Assembly (NCBI RefSeq): GCF_018860635.1
Contig: NZ_JAHKPT010000035.1
Coordinates: forward strand, 124,001 to 188,000
From: Aliiglaciecola lipolytica
Lineage (GTDB): Bacteria; Pseudomonadota; Gammaproteobacteria; Enterobacterales; Alteromonadaceae
Direction of reading: 5' to 3'
DNA length: 64,000 nt
Positions within the stretch are counted from its first letter, which is position 1, and every line of letters starts with the position of its first letter. Under the pieces are notes generated by a model. It was not told the DNA's origin. It made no database searches and saw only the letters and a program-made list of their open reading frames with translations. This document shows, one piece after another, positions 9,047-17,072 of the stretch. The position numbers and the translations under genes are program-made.

Positions 9047-10061
9047 ACAATTGATTTCATTGCTGGTCATTATTGTTACTTTAGCAACCGCAATTTATTT
9101 TTTGACCATCCGTGCTAATCAGGTTTCTGGGGAAAAGGTTAAGCTGTTTCCAGAACTTGCTGCGCAGGCTCAAAAGATTCAAGAAATTCAAGTTTCTAAC
9201 TCTAATGGGATGTTATTCAGTGCTCGTCAGTCTGACGTTGGATGGGTGACAGTGCTAGCAGAAAGTAAGCGCGAGTATCCAATGCAACAAAAGGCATTGG
9301 CTGAATTAGTGGATGCTTTATCAAAAGCCATTTTATTCGAAGCTAAAACCGCTAAAGCTGAAAACTTTGCTCGATTGGGATTACAAGATATTGATGTGGT
9401 TGACAGTCAAGCAACATTAGTGGAATTGCGCGTGGGCGCAAAAAACTATCAGGTATTAATAGGTTCACAAGCGAGTTTAGGGCAAGGAACCTATGTGCGT
9501 TTGCTGGGACAAAAACAAACTTGGTTGTTGGATCGTATAATCAGTTTGCCATCAGATCAAAACGCTTGGCTAAAACAACCTATTCTTGACGTGTTAGCTG
9601 AGCAAGTAAGCTATGTGCGCCGCGAAGGAGACTTAGGTTTTGAAATTTTACGGGATTTCGAACAGCAAGATGACTTTCAATTGTCAGGTTTGGAAGACAG
9701 CGCACAACTCAAATATGACAGCATTTTAAGTGCTTATGTGGATAACCTAGTGAACCTGAAATTTGAACAAATTGCTGAAACTGAAGATAGTGGATTTAAT
9801 CCTCAGTCAGTGACCGCAGTGTTCGAAATTGGCCTGCAAGATGGTCGTATTCTAAGCATGTGGTTATGGGAAAACGAGGGTGCTATTTTTGCTCGCTTTG
9901 AAGGTGATTCTGGCAAATACTGGTATGACGTTAATTATCAGTTATCCAGCTTTTCTGCAGGTCAAATAGACAAAGAGTACAAGGACTTCATTGAAAACAA
10001 AAATAGTCAGATTCAGCAGCCGCAAGAGTATCCAATTGATGAAGGTGAGTCGCCGCAATAA
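9039..10061 (+). CDS. DUF4340 domain protein of the Gld-like operon
   Basis: A 340-residue protein with a single N-terminal membrane helix (MNKQLISLLVIIVTLATAIY) and a long periplasmic part of DUF4340 type, rich in beta strands, with a conserved-looking LGSxxxxxQGTYVRL-like stretch. The ATG at 9039 is chosen because GAGGGG lies eight bases upstream; a GTG at 9021 is in frame but less likely. It overlaps the GldG-like gene and closes the operon. DUF4340 genes often follow GldG in Proteobacteria, which supports a shared complex. Molecular function is unknown. Confidence 0.85.
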   Translation: MNKQLISLLVIIVTLATAIYFLTIRANQVSGEKVKLFPELAAQAQKIQEIQVSNSNGMLFSARQSDVGWVTVLAESKREYPMQQKALAELVDALSKAILFEAKTAKAENFARLGLQDIDVVDSQATLVELRVGAKNYQVLIGSQASLGQGTYVRLLGQKQTWLLDRIISLPSDQNAWLKQPILDVLAEQVSYVRREGDLGFEILRDFEQQDDFQLSGLEDSAQLKYDSILSAYVDNLVNLKFEQIAETEDSGFNPQSVTAVFEIGLQDGRILSMWLWENEGAIFARFEGDSGKYWYDVNYQLSSFSAGQIDKEYKDFIENKNSQIQQPQEYPIDEGESPQ

Positions 10062-10090
10062 TCCATTTATTTAATACGGTGAGGTAAGAT

Positions 10091-10231
10091 TTAACAACGT
10101 TCACAAACCTGCGGTGTTATTCCACTTCGAAAGCGTTCAAGTGCGTAACTCATCATCGCAGGTTCATTTTGTAATCTGCTTGTGCCGATAGGGTAAGGCT
10201 TTTGTTCAATCGTTAGTGTATTTTCACTTGG
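10091..10231 (-). other. Short open frame, possible gene remnant
   Basis: Between the DUF4340 and DUF1415 genes the minus strand has a 46-codon frame (stop TAA at 10091-10093) that reads like real protein: TLTIEQKPYPIGTSRLQNEP, then MMSYALERFR and a final TPQVCERC. It has no good start codon; the only in-frame ATGs lie half-way, at 10151-10156, and an in-frame TAG precedes it. It may be the end of a decayed gene or a short peptide with an unusual start. I do not recognise the family. Confidence 0.25.
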
Positions 10232-10256
10232 CTATTCTATCCCGTCATTTAACCCT

Positions 10257-10820
10257 TTAGTTTCTCATACAAGATAATAACAATGCCTTCAGCGCGGCCT
10301 CTCCCATGTTGTGCGCTTTGTTAATGTTGTCTTCGGGTATCTGTTCTGGATGTTTGTAGGAGCGAATTGCTCTGTCTAGGCTTTCTTCTCTGAGCAAGTG
10401 TAAAGTGGGGTAGGGAGATCGATTAGTGTAGTTTGCCGCAGAATCATCTGGTTCCCCGTCAAAAACATATTCAGGGTGAAAACTGGCAATTTGATAAACC
10501 CCTGAATAGTCGTTTTCATCTAACCAGTTTTGGGTGATATCCACTATGTCTAGATAGCTAAAAAAGTGTTTAAAGCCCTCAGTGAGTATAAGTAAAGAGG
10601 TTTCAATTTCTGGGTGTTGATCTAAAAACAGTACTTCTTGAGCGAATAGGTTGAGTACATCTTTGGTTTTTTTGGAATTGCAAACCCTGTATCGAATCGA
10701 ATTGCGCTGCATTTCTCGCTTCGCAAATGGACAAAAGTTTAACTCAATTACCACTTGGTTTAACCAAGCTTTGGTTTCTTCAACCGCTTGGTTACCAAGT
10801 TGTTCACTCTCGTTAGTCAC
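10257..10820 (-). CDS. DUF1415 family protein
   Basis: A 187-residue soluble protein of DUF1415, recognised by the N-terminal VEETKAWLNQVVIELNFCPF followed by AKRE, and by the central FHPEYVFDGEPDDSAANYTN. The conserved NFCPFA and NRSPYPTLHLLRE parts are typical of the family, whose function is unknown. The start is a GTG at 10820 that overlaps the folD stop (TAGTG), so it is probably translated by coupling with folD. No membrane segment or signal peptide is seen. Confidence 0.85.
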   Translation of the reverse strand: MTNESEQLGNQAVEETKAWLNQVVIELNFCPFAKREMQRNSIRYRVCNSKKTKDVLNLFAQEVLFLDQHPEIETSLLILTEGFKHFFSYLDIVDITQNWLDENDYSGVYQIASFHPEYVFDGEPDDSAANYTNRSPYPTLHLLREESLDRAIRSYKHPEQIPEDNINKAHNMGEAALKALLLSCMRN

Positions 10821-11674
10821 TAGCTACGATACTTAACATAAGCTTCTAAGGTGTTTTCAATCAAGCTTGCCACTGTCATTGGTCCTACACCGCCGGGCAC
10901 GGGAGTGATCCATCCAGCACGTTCTTTAGCTACTTCAAATTCTACATCGCCAACTAGCGAGCCGTCTGCTTGGCGATTAATCCCAACATCAATGACAATT
11001 GCTCCTGGCTTAATCCAATCACCAGGGATGAATTCAGCTTTGCCGACGGCGACTACAAGAATATCAGCGCGCTTCACATGACTTTTTAAATCTTGGGTAA
11101 ACTTATGACAAGTGGTGACGGTACATCCGGCCAAAAGTAGTTCAAGAGACATAGGTCGACCGACAATATTTGAAGCCCCAACTATTACAGCGTCTAACCC
11201 TTTTGCTGGACGTTTTGTCGATTCAATGAGGGTCATTATACCTTTTGGAGTACACGGCCTTAGAGCTGGCATACGTTGCACTAAACGGCCAATGTTGTAA
11301 GGGTGAAAACCGTCAACGTCTTTATCCGGACGGATGCGTTCTAAAACCTCTTCTGCATTCAATCCTGCAGGCAAAGGCAATTGCACTAAAATACCGTCAA
11401 CTTCAGGGTCCTGATTGAGTGTATCCACTAAATCTAGCAACTGTTGTTGAGTAATGTTGGCTGGTAAATCATGGGCTTTATCGACAAAGCCAACTTCATC
11501 GCAGGCTTTACGTTTATTTGCCACATATACACCTGAGGCAGGATCGTGCCCCACTTTAATTACTGCAAGGCCTGGCGGTCTTTTTCCTGCGGCCGTTATG
11601 GCTTCTACTTGGGAAGCGACGTTTTCTCTTACCTGTTTGGCAATTGATTTTCCGTTTATCAGTTGTGCTGGCAT
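10820..11674 (-). CDS. folD: Bifunctional methylenetetrahydrofolate dehydrogenase/cyclohydrolase
   Basis: FolD interconverts methylene-, methenyl- and formyl-tetrahydrofolate in the cytoplasm, using NADP. The sequence shows the first FolD signature (the [14 protein letters not shown] region with the catalytic lysine), the [11 protein letters not shown] stretch, [13 protein letters not shown], the Rossmann part [12 protein letters not shown], and the C-terminal [10 protein letters not shown] signature. Starting at [12 protein letters not shown] (11674) gives 284 residues, the normal length. An in-frame ATG at 11731 would add 19 atypical residues and is rejected. It is followed without a gap by the DUF1415 gene. 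Confidence 0.97.
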   Translation of the reverse strand: MPAQLINGKSIAKQVRENVASQVEAITAAGKRPPGLAVIKVGHDPASGVYVANKRKACDEVGFVDKAHDLPANITQQQLLDLVDTLNQDPEVDGILVQLPLPAGLNAEEVLERIRPDKDVDGFHPYNIGRLVQRMPALRPCTPKGIMTLIESTKRPAKGLDAVIVGASNIVGRPMSLELLLAGCTVTTCHKFTQDLKSHVKRADILVVAVGKAEFIPGDWIKPGAIVIDVGINRQADGSLVGDVEFEVAKERAGWITPVPGGVGPMTVASLIENTLEAYVKYRS

Positions 11675-11882
11675 TTGTTTAGCTTTTAAATCTTCAGTTG
11701 CGCTTATTGTCCCATAACCATGGCAAGCCAAGCAATCGTGAGTTGATATTAATTATGCTTAGATGTTAGGTGCAAATTAATTGATGCTACGGATTAGCAG
11801 GAATTGCAATTGAACTGACGTATAATCCCAATATGTTTATCTGAAATGGTTTAGATAAGCGACATTATAAAGGAAAAGACTC

Positions 11883-12542
11883 TTGCAACTCTCTGGCGTA
11901 GAAATTTTTGGCTACTGTGCATCGGCGTTAATTGCGTTTTCATTAACGCGAGATTCAATTGTACGACTCCGTTGGTACAATCTATTTGGAGCCTCATCAT
12001 TTTGTATTTACGGAATTATTATCGGCGCTTCTCCGGTGGCTTTTCTAAATGGTTTTATTGCTATTACTAACGTTGTTTATTTACGCAAAATGTTAATGCA
12101 AGCCGAGCAGCATTTTTCTGTATTAGAGGTGAGTATGCCTTCGAATTATGTGGATTTTTTCCTTGATTATCATCGCCAGGATATTGAATTCCACTTTCCT
12201 CGTTTTTTCAAAAAAATGCAACAAAAGGACCGTCGATTTTATTTTATGATGGAAAATACTGAAGTGGCAGGATTGCTTTCTGGATACCCTGATGAAAACA
12301 ATAATTTTATTGTTGATTTTGATTTTGTAATCCCTGCTTATCGAGATTGTCGCATTGGACACTTCGTGTTGGGGCAAGGCCAACGATTAAAAAAACAATT
12401 TGGTTATGGGAATGTATTTGCCAAAGCAGACAGCTTGAAACATGAAAACTATTTAGTTCAGCTGGGTTTTTCCCCAGAGAAGAATGGTATATGGTTTTAT
12501 CCTGAATCAAAGCACAGCGCTGAAGTAGACAAAACAAAATAA
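11883..12542 (+). CDS. YgjV-like membrane protein with C-terminal GNAT-like domain
   Basis: A 219-residue protein. Residues 1-75 form two or three membrane helices in the pattern of YgjV-type inner membrane proteins (GYCASALIAFSLTRDSIVRL, then RWYNLFGASSF). The remaining 130 residues look like a GNAT acetyltransferase: DFDFVIPAYRDCRIGHFVLG resembles the cofactor loop region, and ENYLVQLGFSP is the typical last strand. The start is a TTG with AAGGAA eight bases upstream, and no ATG lies nearby. The substrate is unknown. It is upstream of the DUF5062 gene by 35 bp and may share its transcript. Confidence 0.7.
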   Translation: MQLSGVEIFGYCASALIAFSLTRDSIVRLRWYNLFGASSFCIYGIIIGASPVAFLNGFIAITNVVYLRKMLMQAEQHFSVLEVSMPSNYVDFFLDYHRQDIEFHFPRFFKKMQQKDRRFYFMMENTEVAGLLSGYPDENNNFIVDFDFVIPAYRDCRIGHFVLGQGQRLKKQFGYGNVFAKADSLKHENYLVQLGFSPEKNGIWFYPESKHSAEVDKTK

Positions 12543-12577
12543 GCGTATAGTAGCGTTTTCTGGCTTAAGGAATTATT

Positions 12578-12838
12578 TTGAAGAAAATCAAAAATGAACA
12601 ACAATTGTTGAAAATGGCAATTAGCGTAGGGGAAACCTATGCAAAAAACCGTGGATATGATGGTTTTAGTGAAACCATGGGACAAAAGGAAAAAGTGGAA
12701 ATTATTTATCGTCTATTAGTAAACGATAAACTTATTGCGTCTTTAGGTGGAGATTCTGAAGATTTGTTGAGTATGAAGCACAGGTTAGCTATTTGGATAA
12801 AAAATAAATTGCCCGCTGATCATGCGTTATTAAAATAA
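12578..12838 (+). CDS. DUF5062 family protein
   Basis: An 86-residue cytoplasmic protein starting with TTG, with AAGGA seven bases upstream. MKKIKNEQQLLKMAISVGE, the KVEIIYRLLVNDKLIA segment and the C-terminal WIKNKLPADHALLK fit DUF5062, a small family of Vibrio, Alteromonas and relatives. Function is unknown; it looks mostly helical and carries no catalytic motif. It lies between the YgjV-like gene and the tRNA cluster. Confidence 0.75.
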   Translation: MKKIKNEQQLLKMAISVGETYAKNRGYDGFSETMGQKEKVEIIYRLLVNDKLIASLGGDSEDLLSMKHRLAIWIKNKLPADHALLK

Positions 12839-12955
12839 ATTTTTGGTTTTTATGCTGACCTGTACGAATTATTAATAATATGCATCAAAAAAAGACTGTT
12901 TTATAAACTATTTGCTCCATAATTAAGCAGTTAGAAAAAATCTATAAAAAAGTAT

Positions 12956-12991
12956 TTGACGAGATTGGGGCAAGTGGGTAATATGCGCCCC
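12956..12991 (+). promoter_or_regulatory. Strong stringent-type promoter of the tRNA cluster
   Basis: TTGACG (12956-12961), a 17-bp spacer and TAATAT (12979-12984) form a near-consensus sigma-70 promoter about 40 bp before tRNA-Pro. GCGCCCC follows at once, the GC-rich discriminator typical of stable RNA promoters controlled by ppGpp. Confidence 0.85.
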
Positions 12992-13026
12992 CTCGAAGCG
13001 ATGAGGTTTTTATCGCAACGATTGTT

Positions 13027-13103
13027 CGGTGAGTAGCGCAGCTTGGTAGCGCACTTGGTTTGGGTCCAAGGGGTCGCAGGTTCGAATCCTGTCTCACCGA
13101 CCA
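13027..13103 (+). tRNA. tRNA-Pro (TGG)
   Basis: A 77-nt cloverleaf beginning CGGTGAG and ending CTCACCGACCA with encoded CCA. The anticodon loop TTTGGGT gives TGG, and the T arm has GGTTCGAATCC. It closely resembles E. coli proM. Confidence 0.97.
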
Positions 13104-13129
13104 TTTTTTTGCTTGTTCAGATTCGTAGA

Positions 13130-13206
13130 GCGTCCGTAGCTCAGCTGGATAGAGCACCCGCCTTCTAAGCGGGTGGTCGCAGGTTCGAATCCTGCCGGAC
13201 GCGCCA
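13130..13206 (+). tRNA. tRNA-Arg (TCT)
   Basis: A 77-nt cloverleaf from GCGTCCG to CGGACGCGCCA with encoded CCA. The anticodon loop is CTTCTAA, giving TCT, which reads AGA and AGG codons. The T arm is GGTTCGAATCC. It lies 26 bp after tRNA-Pro. Confidence 0.97.
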
Positions 13207-13342
13207 GCGGAACGGTTGGATATGAATTTGATATCTAGTGTTACTTCTCGATAATGTATATTTAATGAGAGTGACAGATGAATACGGATATATAATTATC
13301 TGGTAAGTAAAAAAGATTTAGTGTAGAAAAGAGTAACACAGT

Positions 13343-13419
13343 GGTGGACGTAGCTCAGTTGGTAGAGCCCCGGATTGTGATTCCGGTGGTCGTGGGTTCA
13401 AACCCCATCGTCCACCCCA
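13343..13419 (+). tRNA. tRNA-His (GTG)
   Basis: A 77-nt cloverleaf with the extra G at position -1 opposite C73, from GGTGGACG to CGTCCACCCCA. The anticodon loop TTGTGAT gives GTG. The 136 bp before it hold no gene and appear to be spacer of the precursor. Confidence 0.97.
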
Positions 13420-13422
13420 CTT

Positions 13423-13507
13423 GCGGAAGTGGTGGAATTGGTAGACACGCTGGATTTAGGTTCCAGTGCTTCACGGCGTGAGAGTTCAAGTCTCTCCTTC
13501 CGCACCA
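13423..13507 (+). tRNA. tRNA-Leu (TAG)
   Basis: An 85-nt cloverleaf with the long variable arm of a class II tRNA, from GCGGAAG to CTTCCGCACCA. The anticodon loop TTTAGGT gives TAG. It starts three bases after tRNA-His, so both come from one precursor. Confidence 0.97.
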
Positions 13508-13638
13508 TATTTAGAAGATCCCTTCTCAATATCTCAGTTATATAATAACCGTTAAACTGCCTTATTTTCCTTCTGTCCTTTTTCTTAATTTTCTTTGTGT
13601 CTATTTAACGATAAGCATCCTTGCCTATTTTCGTTTTT

Positions 13639-14481
13639 CTAAATTTTCTGAATACTTAGGTTTTCTGAAGGAATATCTAAATATAAACTAATCACTTGAC
13701 CACCACGTAATACGCTAAACACCAATGTTTGAGCGGTGGGCAGTAATGTTTGAACGGCCTCTAGTCCCTCTTCTGTGGTGATATCGTTACCATTTATTTT
13801 TTGTAAAATATCACCTTGTTTGAAATTTGCACTTTTATACAGTTTTGGATTCATGCCTGGAGACACGTTAAAACCTGCCGATAAGTCATTTTGGTCAAAC
13901 GGTGAAATATGAATAATATGCTCTAATAATTTAGGTCGATTGCCAATTGATTTTGCAATGTCATCATCATTGGAATTTTGATCATAACCATTTGATGAGT
14001 TTGAATTGGTATTAGTGTTCCCCTTGTCTTCATCGCTCGAAGCGGTTCCTCTAAGCAATAAAACCTGTCGTTGACCTTCATTTAACAATATAACCCTATC
14101 GTTCCTTATTTCTTGAATAACCGCATTGGTGTATGCAATTTGGTCATCAATAAAGTAAGTGCGAATTTGTAAACGTGATTGAATGGTTGCTGAGGCTTCA
14201 GTATCCACATCACTGGCTACCACCCCTATTAATGAAATATCTAATGGGCTTGGCGGTATACCTTCCAAATCTATTTCTTGTTCCTCAGGCTGTAAATGTT
14301 GTGGATGCTGTTGTTGTTGCATACCGATATCGCCGGTCTCATTCAGTAACTCTTTTTTGACTTCCTCTGACAGCTCAATTGGCTCATGAGCAGGAGGTGC
14401 AAACATGACATAACACAATACTGCTATTGCGATGAAAAGGATGGCTAGAATTATTTTGCTATTGCTATTGCTATTGCTCAT
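13639..14481 (-). CDS. Orphan GspC-like (type II secretion inner-membrane) protein
   Basis: A 280-residue protein with one N-terminal membrane helix (about residues 9-26), an acidic linker, a homology-region-like beta domain (SPLDISLIGVVASDVD to VILLNEGQRQVLLLRG), a serine- and asparagine-rich spacer, and a C-terminal PDZ-like domain (FKQGDILQKINGNDITTEEG). This order is that of GspC, which links the outer-membrane secretin to the inner-membrane platform. No other gsp gene is nearby. The ATG at 14481 is preferred over a TTG at 14550 because the helix then sits at the N-terminus. The first codons are a hexamer repeat encoding Ser-Asn. It could serve a type II system encoded elsewhere. Confidence 0.7.
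   Translation of the reverse strand: MSNSNSNSKIILAILFIAIAVLCYVMFAPPAHEPIELSEEVKKELLNETGDIGMQQQQHPQHLQPEEQEIDLEGIPPSPLDISLIGVVASDVDTEASATIQSRLQIRTYFIDDQIAYTNAVIQEIRNDRVILLNEGQRQVLLLRGTASSDEDKGNTNTNSNSSNGYDQNSNDDDIAKSIGNRPKLLEHIIHISPFDQNDLSAGFNVSPGMNPKLYKSANFKQGDILQKINGNDITTEEGLEAVQTLLPTAQTLVFSVLRGGQVISLYLDIPSENLSIQKI
14461..14478 (-). repeat. Tandem hexamer (AGCAAT)3 right after a start codon
   Basis: On the minus strand three copies of AGCAAT, with a partial fourth, follow the ATG of the GspC-like gene and encode the SNSNSNS start of the protein. Gain or loss of a unit keeps the frame, so it would change only the length of the short N-terminal tail. Confidence 0.7.
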
Positions 14482-14871
14482 GCAGAGAACTCGGGAGTAT
14501 ATTTGTATTAATGTTAGGTGCAGGATAACCATCACTAGCTTGCTTCTCAATGCCTATTTCAGGGGGACACCCTAATAACGGTTATAAATACATCTTAAAG
14601 AAGGCTTTTGTTACTTTGTCTAACAAATACTAAAGGCAAGTAACGCAAATTTTAAGGTAATTTAATTGGACTCGCATTTATGACTTAAATTATGAATAAG
14701 TGGTTCTTATTTTTGTTCAGTATTTAAGTTTGTGTTTCATATTTTAAGTTTTGTTTTTGATAAATTATATTAAATCAATTAAAACAATGGGTTATACTTA
14801 TTTTTAAATCTGGCATGGTGTGTGCATTGATATCTGTAGAGATTAAAATTTATCCGAAGTGGAGTGGTAAA
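14482..14871. other. 390-bp divergent intergenic region
   Basis: No further gene is seen between the GspC-like gene and the subtilase gene. The sequence is very AT-rich around 14680-14810. A TATACT box lies at 14793-14798 without a good -35, and a sigma-54-like element lies at 14811-14826 (listed separately). Confidence 0.5.
14811..14826 (+). promoter_or_regulatory. Candidate sigma-54 promoter of the subtilase gene
   Basis: TGGCATGGTGTGTGCA has GG and GC separated by exactly ten bases, the defining -24/-12 spacing, and differs from TGGCACG-N4-TTGCA at two positions. Transcription would start near 14837, about 35 bp before the ATG at 14872. A sigma-54 activator is encoded at 20478-23483, but a link is only inference. 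Confidence 0.4.
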
Positions 14872-16926
14872 ATGAGTTTTTTTACAGATAAGAAAACATT
14901 GTTAGTTGGAGCGTTATCACTAATTGGCAGTGTTTCAGCAGTGATGCTGACAACTCAAGCCAATAGTAGCAGTGTTCCTTTTTTTACCGAATCGGGCAGT
15001 ACCCCGCAAATGGTTATTAAACAGAACGTCGCAAAAGAACAATCCTATATATTACAGGGGTTAGGTCGCGATGCTCTAGTTTCTGCAGTAGAGCGCGTTG
15101 GTGGTGCGGTGGCTCGTGAATTCCCTATTATCAACGCCATAAGCGCATATTTGTCTGTTTCTCAGGCTGATGAACTAGCCAATATATCTGGTTTGCACGT
15201 TACCGCAGATAGAAACGTAATGACCATGGGAAGTGATAATGGGAAGTCGGAAAGTGCTCCAGGCCAACTTAAAAAATTCGCCATCGATAACAATATCGCC
15301 ACTCAAACTCAGGCAGATTTGTTGCATGAAAAGGGGATTACTGGACGAGGTGTGACAGTAGCTGTTTTAGACAGCGGTACATTGATGGGCGGAAGCCAAG
15401 GTAAATATTTGCTACAAAACCAGTACGAGACTTCACGTGCTTTTTATAAGTATAACGCGATCAAAAGTAAAAAGACGCGCACTTTGAATGATGACCAAAA
15501 CGGCCATGGTAGTCACGTGACCGGGATAATTGCCAGCAGTTTAAAAAGTGAAGATGGTAAGTTTAACGGCATGGCGCCAGACGTATATTTGTTATCTGTT
15601 AAAGCCTTTGATGCTTCAGGCAATGGCAGCTATACGGATGTGTTAGACGGCTTAAACTATATCTATCAAAACCGTAATCGCTATCGTATACGTGTGCTAA
15701 ATTTGTCGTTAGGGGCTAGTGTGCAATCTAACTATTGGAGCGATCCAATTAACCAAGCTGTGATGCGTTTATGGGATGCTGGTATTGTAGTGGTGACTTC
15801 AGTAGGTAACACTGGCTCAGATTATGCCACAGTGTCAGTTCCAGGTAACAATCCGTATATTATTACCGTTGGTGCAGCGACAGACAGTTATACTCCCAGC
15901 GATGCAAGCGATGATCGTATGACAACGTTCTCGTCTAAGGGACCTTCAGTAGAGGGCTTTGTTAAACCTGAAATCGTAGCATTTGGTGGGCATATCAGCT
16001 CTAAAATGAACAAAAATTTACTGAAAAACAAAAACTTCGTAGAATCTGAGACCGGTGAAGATTACCACATGATATCTGGTACTTCTCAGGCAGCTGCAGT
16101 GGTTACAGGTACGGTTGCCTTAATGTTGCAGCACAATCCTTACTTAAGCCCTGATGATGTAAAGTGTCGTTTGATTGATTCAGCGTCAGCTATGACAGAT
16201 CCATCTACAGGTGAAGCTTATGGTCCTTTCACACAAGGTGCAGGTCTAATCAATGCCTATGCGGCTGTTACAAGCACTGCTTCAGGTTGTGCCAATGTAG
16301 GCTTAGATCTTACAGCTGATTTGAACGGTGTTGCTCACTTTAAGGGGCCGGCACGAGTGACTGAACAAGGTCAACTGTTGTTAGCACTAGGTAATGGTGA
16401 ATTCGTAGCTGAAGGTTCAATCTGGGATGGTACGACAACGATTGAAGGCTCTATCTGGGATGGACTTACTGCAATTGAAGGTTCAATTTGGGATGGGACC
16501 ACTGCACTTCAAGGTTCAATTTGGGATGGTTCAACGACTATTGAAGGTTCAATCTGGGATGGTACTACTGCCCTGCAAGGCTCGATTTGGGATGGTTCTA
16601 CTATACTTGAAGGTTCAATCTGGGATGGATTCTCAGTATTAGAAGGTTCAATTTGGGATGGCACTACCGCCCTTGAAGGTTCACTTTGGGATGGTTTGTC
16701 TAGTCTTGAAGGTTCAATCTGGGATGGTTCTACTGCCCTTGAAGGTTCGATTTGGGATGGTTTATCGTCTATCCAAGGATCAATTTGGGATGCCTTAACT
16801 TCAATCGAAGGTTCAGTATGGGATGGAAATACATCAATCGAAACTGTTAACCAAGCATTGTTAGACGAATCTGTAGCGAATGATGAACAACAATCAAATC
16901 AGCTATTGGAAATTGAAATAGACTAA
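14872..16926 (+). CDS. Secreted subtilisin-like serine protease with EGSIWDG repeat tail
   Basis: A 684-residue S8 peptidase. A signal-like segment covers about residues 8-33, followed by an inhibitor-I9-type propeptide. The catalytic domain has Asp167 (VAVLDSGT), His212 (NGHGSHVTG), the oxyanion Asn in TSVGNTGSD, and Ser405 (SGTSQAAA). After a short beta region come thirteen tandem 11-residue units of the form EGSIWDGxTxL at residues 514-656, then an acidic tail of about 28 residues. The repeats may mediate surface attachment, oligomerisation or metal binding; this is not known. The ATG at 14872 follows GGAG, and an upstream in-frame start at 14815 is rejected. No sorting motif is visible at the C-terminus. 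Confidence 0.92.
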   Translation: MSFFTDKKTLLVGALSLIGSVSAVMLTTQANSSSVPFFTESGSTPQMVIKQNVAKEQSYILQGLGRDALVSAVERVGGAVAREFPIINAISAYLSVSQADELANISGLHVTADRNVMTMGSDNGKSESAPGQLKKFAIDNNIATQTQADLLHEKGITGRGVTVAVLDSGTLMGGSQGKYLLQNQYETSRAFYKYNAIKSKKTRTLNDDQNGHGSHVTGIIASSLKSEDGKFNGMAPDVYLLSVKAFDASGNGSYTDVLDGLNYIYQNRNRYRIRVLNLSLGASVQSNYWSDPINQAVMRLWDAGIVVVTSVGNTGSDYATVSVPGNNPYIITVGAATDSYTPSDASDDRMTTFSSKGPSVEGFVKPEIVAFGGHISSKMNKNLLKNKNFVESETGEDYHMISGTSQAAAVVTGTVALMLQHNPYLSPDDVKCRLIDSASAMTDPSTGEAYGPFTQGAGLINAYAAVTSTASGCANVGLDLTADLNGVAHFKGPARVTEQGQLLLALGNGEFVAEGSIWDGTTTIEGSIWDGLTAIEGSIWDGTTALQGSIWDGSTTIEGSIWDGTTALQGSIWDGSTILEGSIWDGFSVLEGSIWDGTTALEGSLWDGLSSLEGSIWDGSTALEGSIWDGLSSIQGSIWDALTSIEGSVWDGNTSIETVNQALLDESVANDEQQSNQLLEIEID
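16411..16839 (+). repeat. Thirteen tandem 33-bp units encoding EGSIWDGxTxL
   Basis: The 429-bp block is exactly 13 x 33 bp within the subtilase gene. Every unit keeps the Trp-Asp pair; unit 9 has SLWDG, unit 12 SIWDA and unit 13 SVWDG, while the last four residues vary among TTTI, LTAI, TTAL, STTI and LSSL. Codons differ between units, so the array is old or under selection rather than newly expanded. Confidence 0.95.
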
Positions 16927-16947
16927 TTAATTCTACATTGCGTAATA

Positions 16948-16983
16948 GCAAGCTGCATTCCATGAATGCAGCTTGCTTGTTTC
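16948..16983 (+). terminator. Terminator of the subtilase gene
   Basis: A perfect 13-bp stem (GCAAGCTGCATTC, loop CAT, GAATGCAGCTTGC) is followed by TTGTTTC. It ends 21 bp after the stop codon starts the gap and separates the protease from the sensor gene downstream. Confidence 0.85.
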
Positions 16984-17072
16984 AGAATAAAAGAGTTATC
17001 AATTTTGGTTGAACATGTGGTAATCGGCTACTAAGATGCTCATGCTTTCAACGATTAGGACAAAATAAATAG

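Noticed and set aside
12942-13157. 71-codon minus-strand frame across tRNA-Pro reading QDSNLRPLGPKPSALPSCAT
   Set aside because: This peptide is the well-known false translation of the antisense strand of tRNA genes; the cloverleaves explain the sequence.
16427-16642. 71-codon frame in the repeat block
   Set aside because: It is the +1 reading of the 33-bp repeats of the subtilase gene; repetition alone keeps it open.
16411-16839. Possible CRISPR array
   Set aside because: Units are 33 bp with no unique spacers, lie in frame within a gene, and vary mostly at codon third positions.
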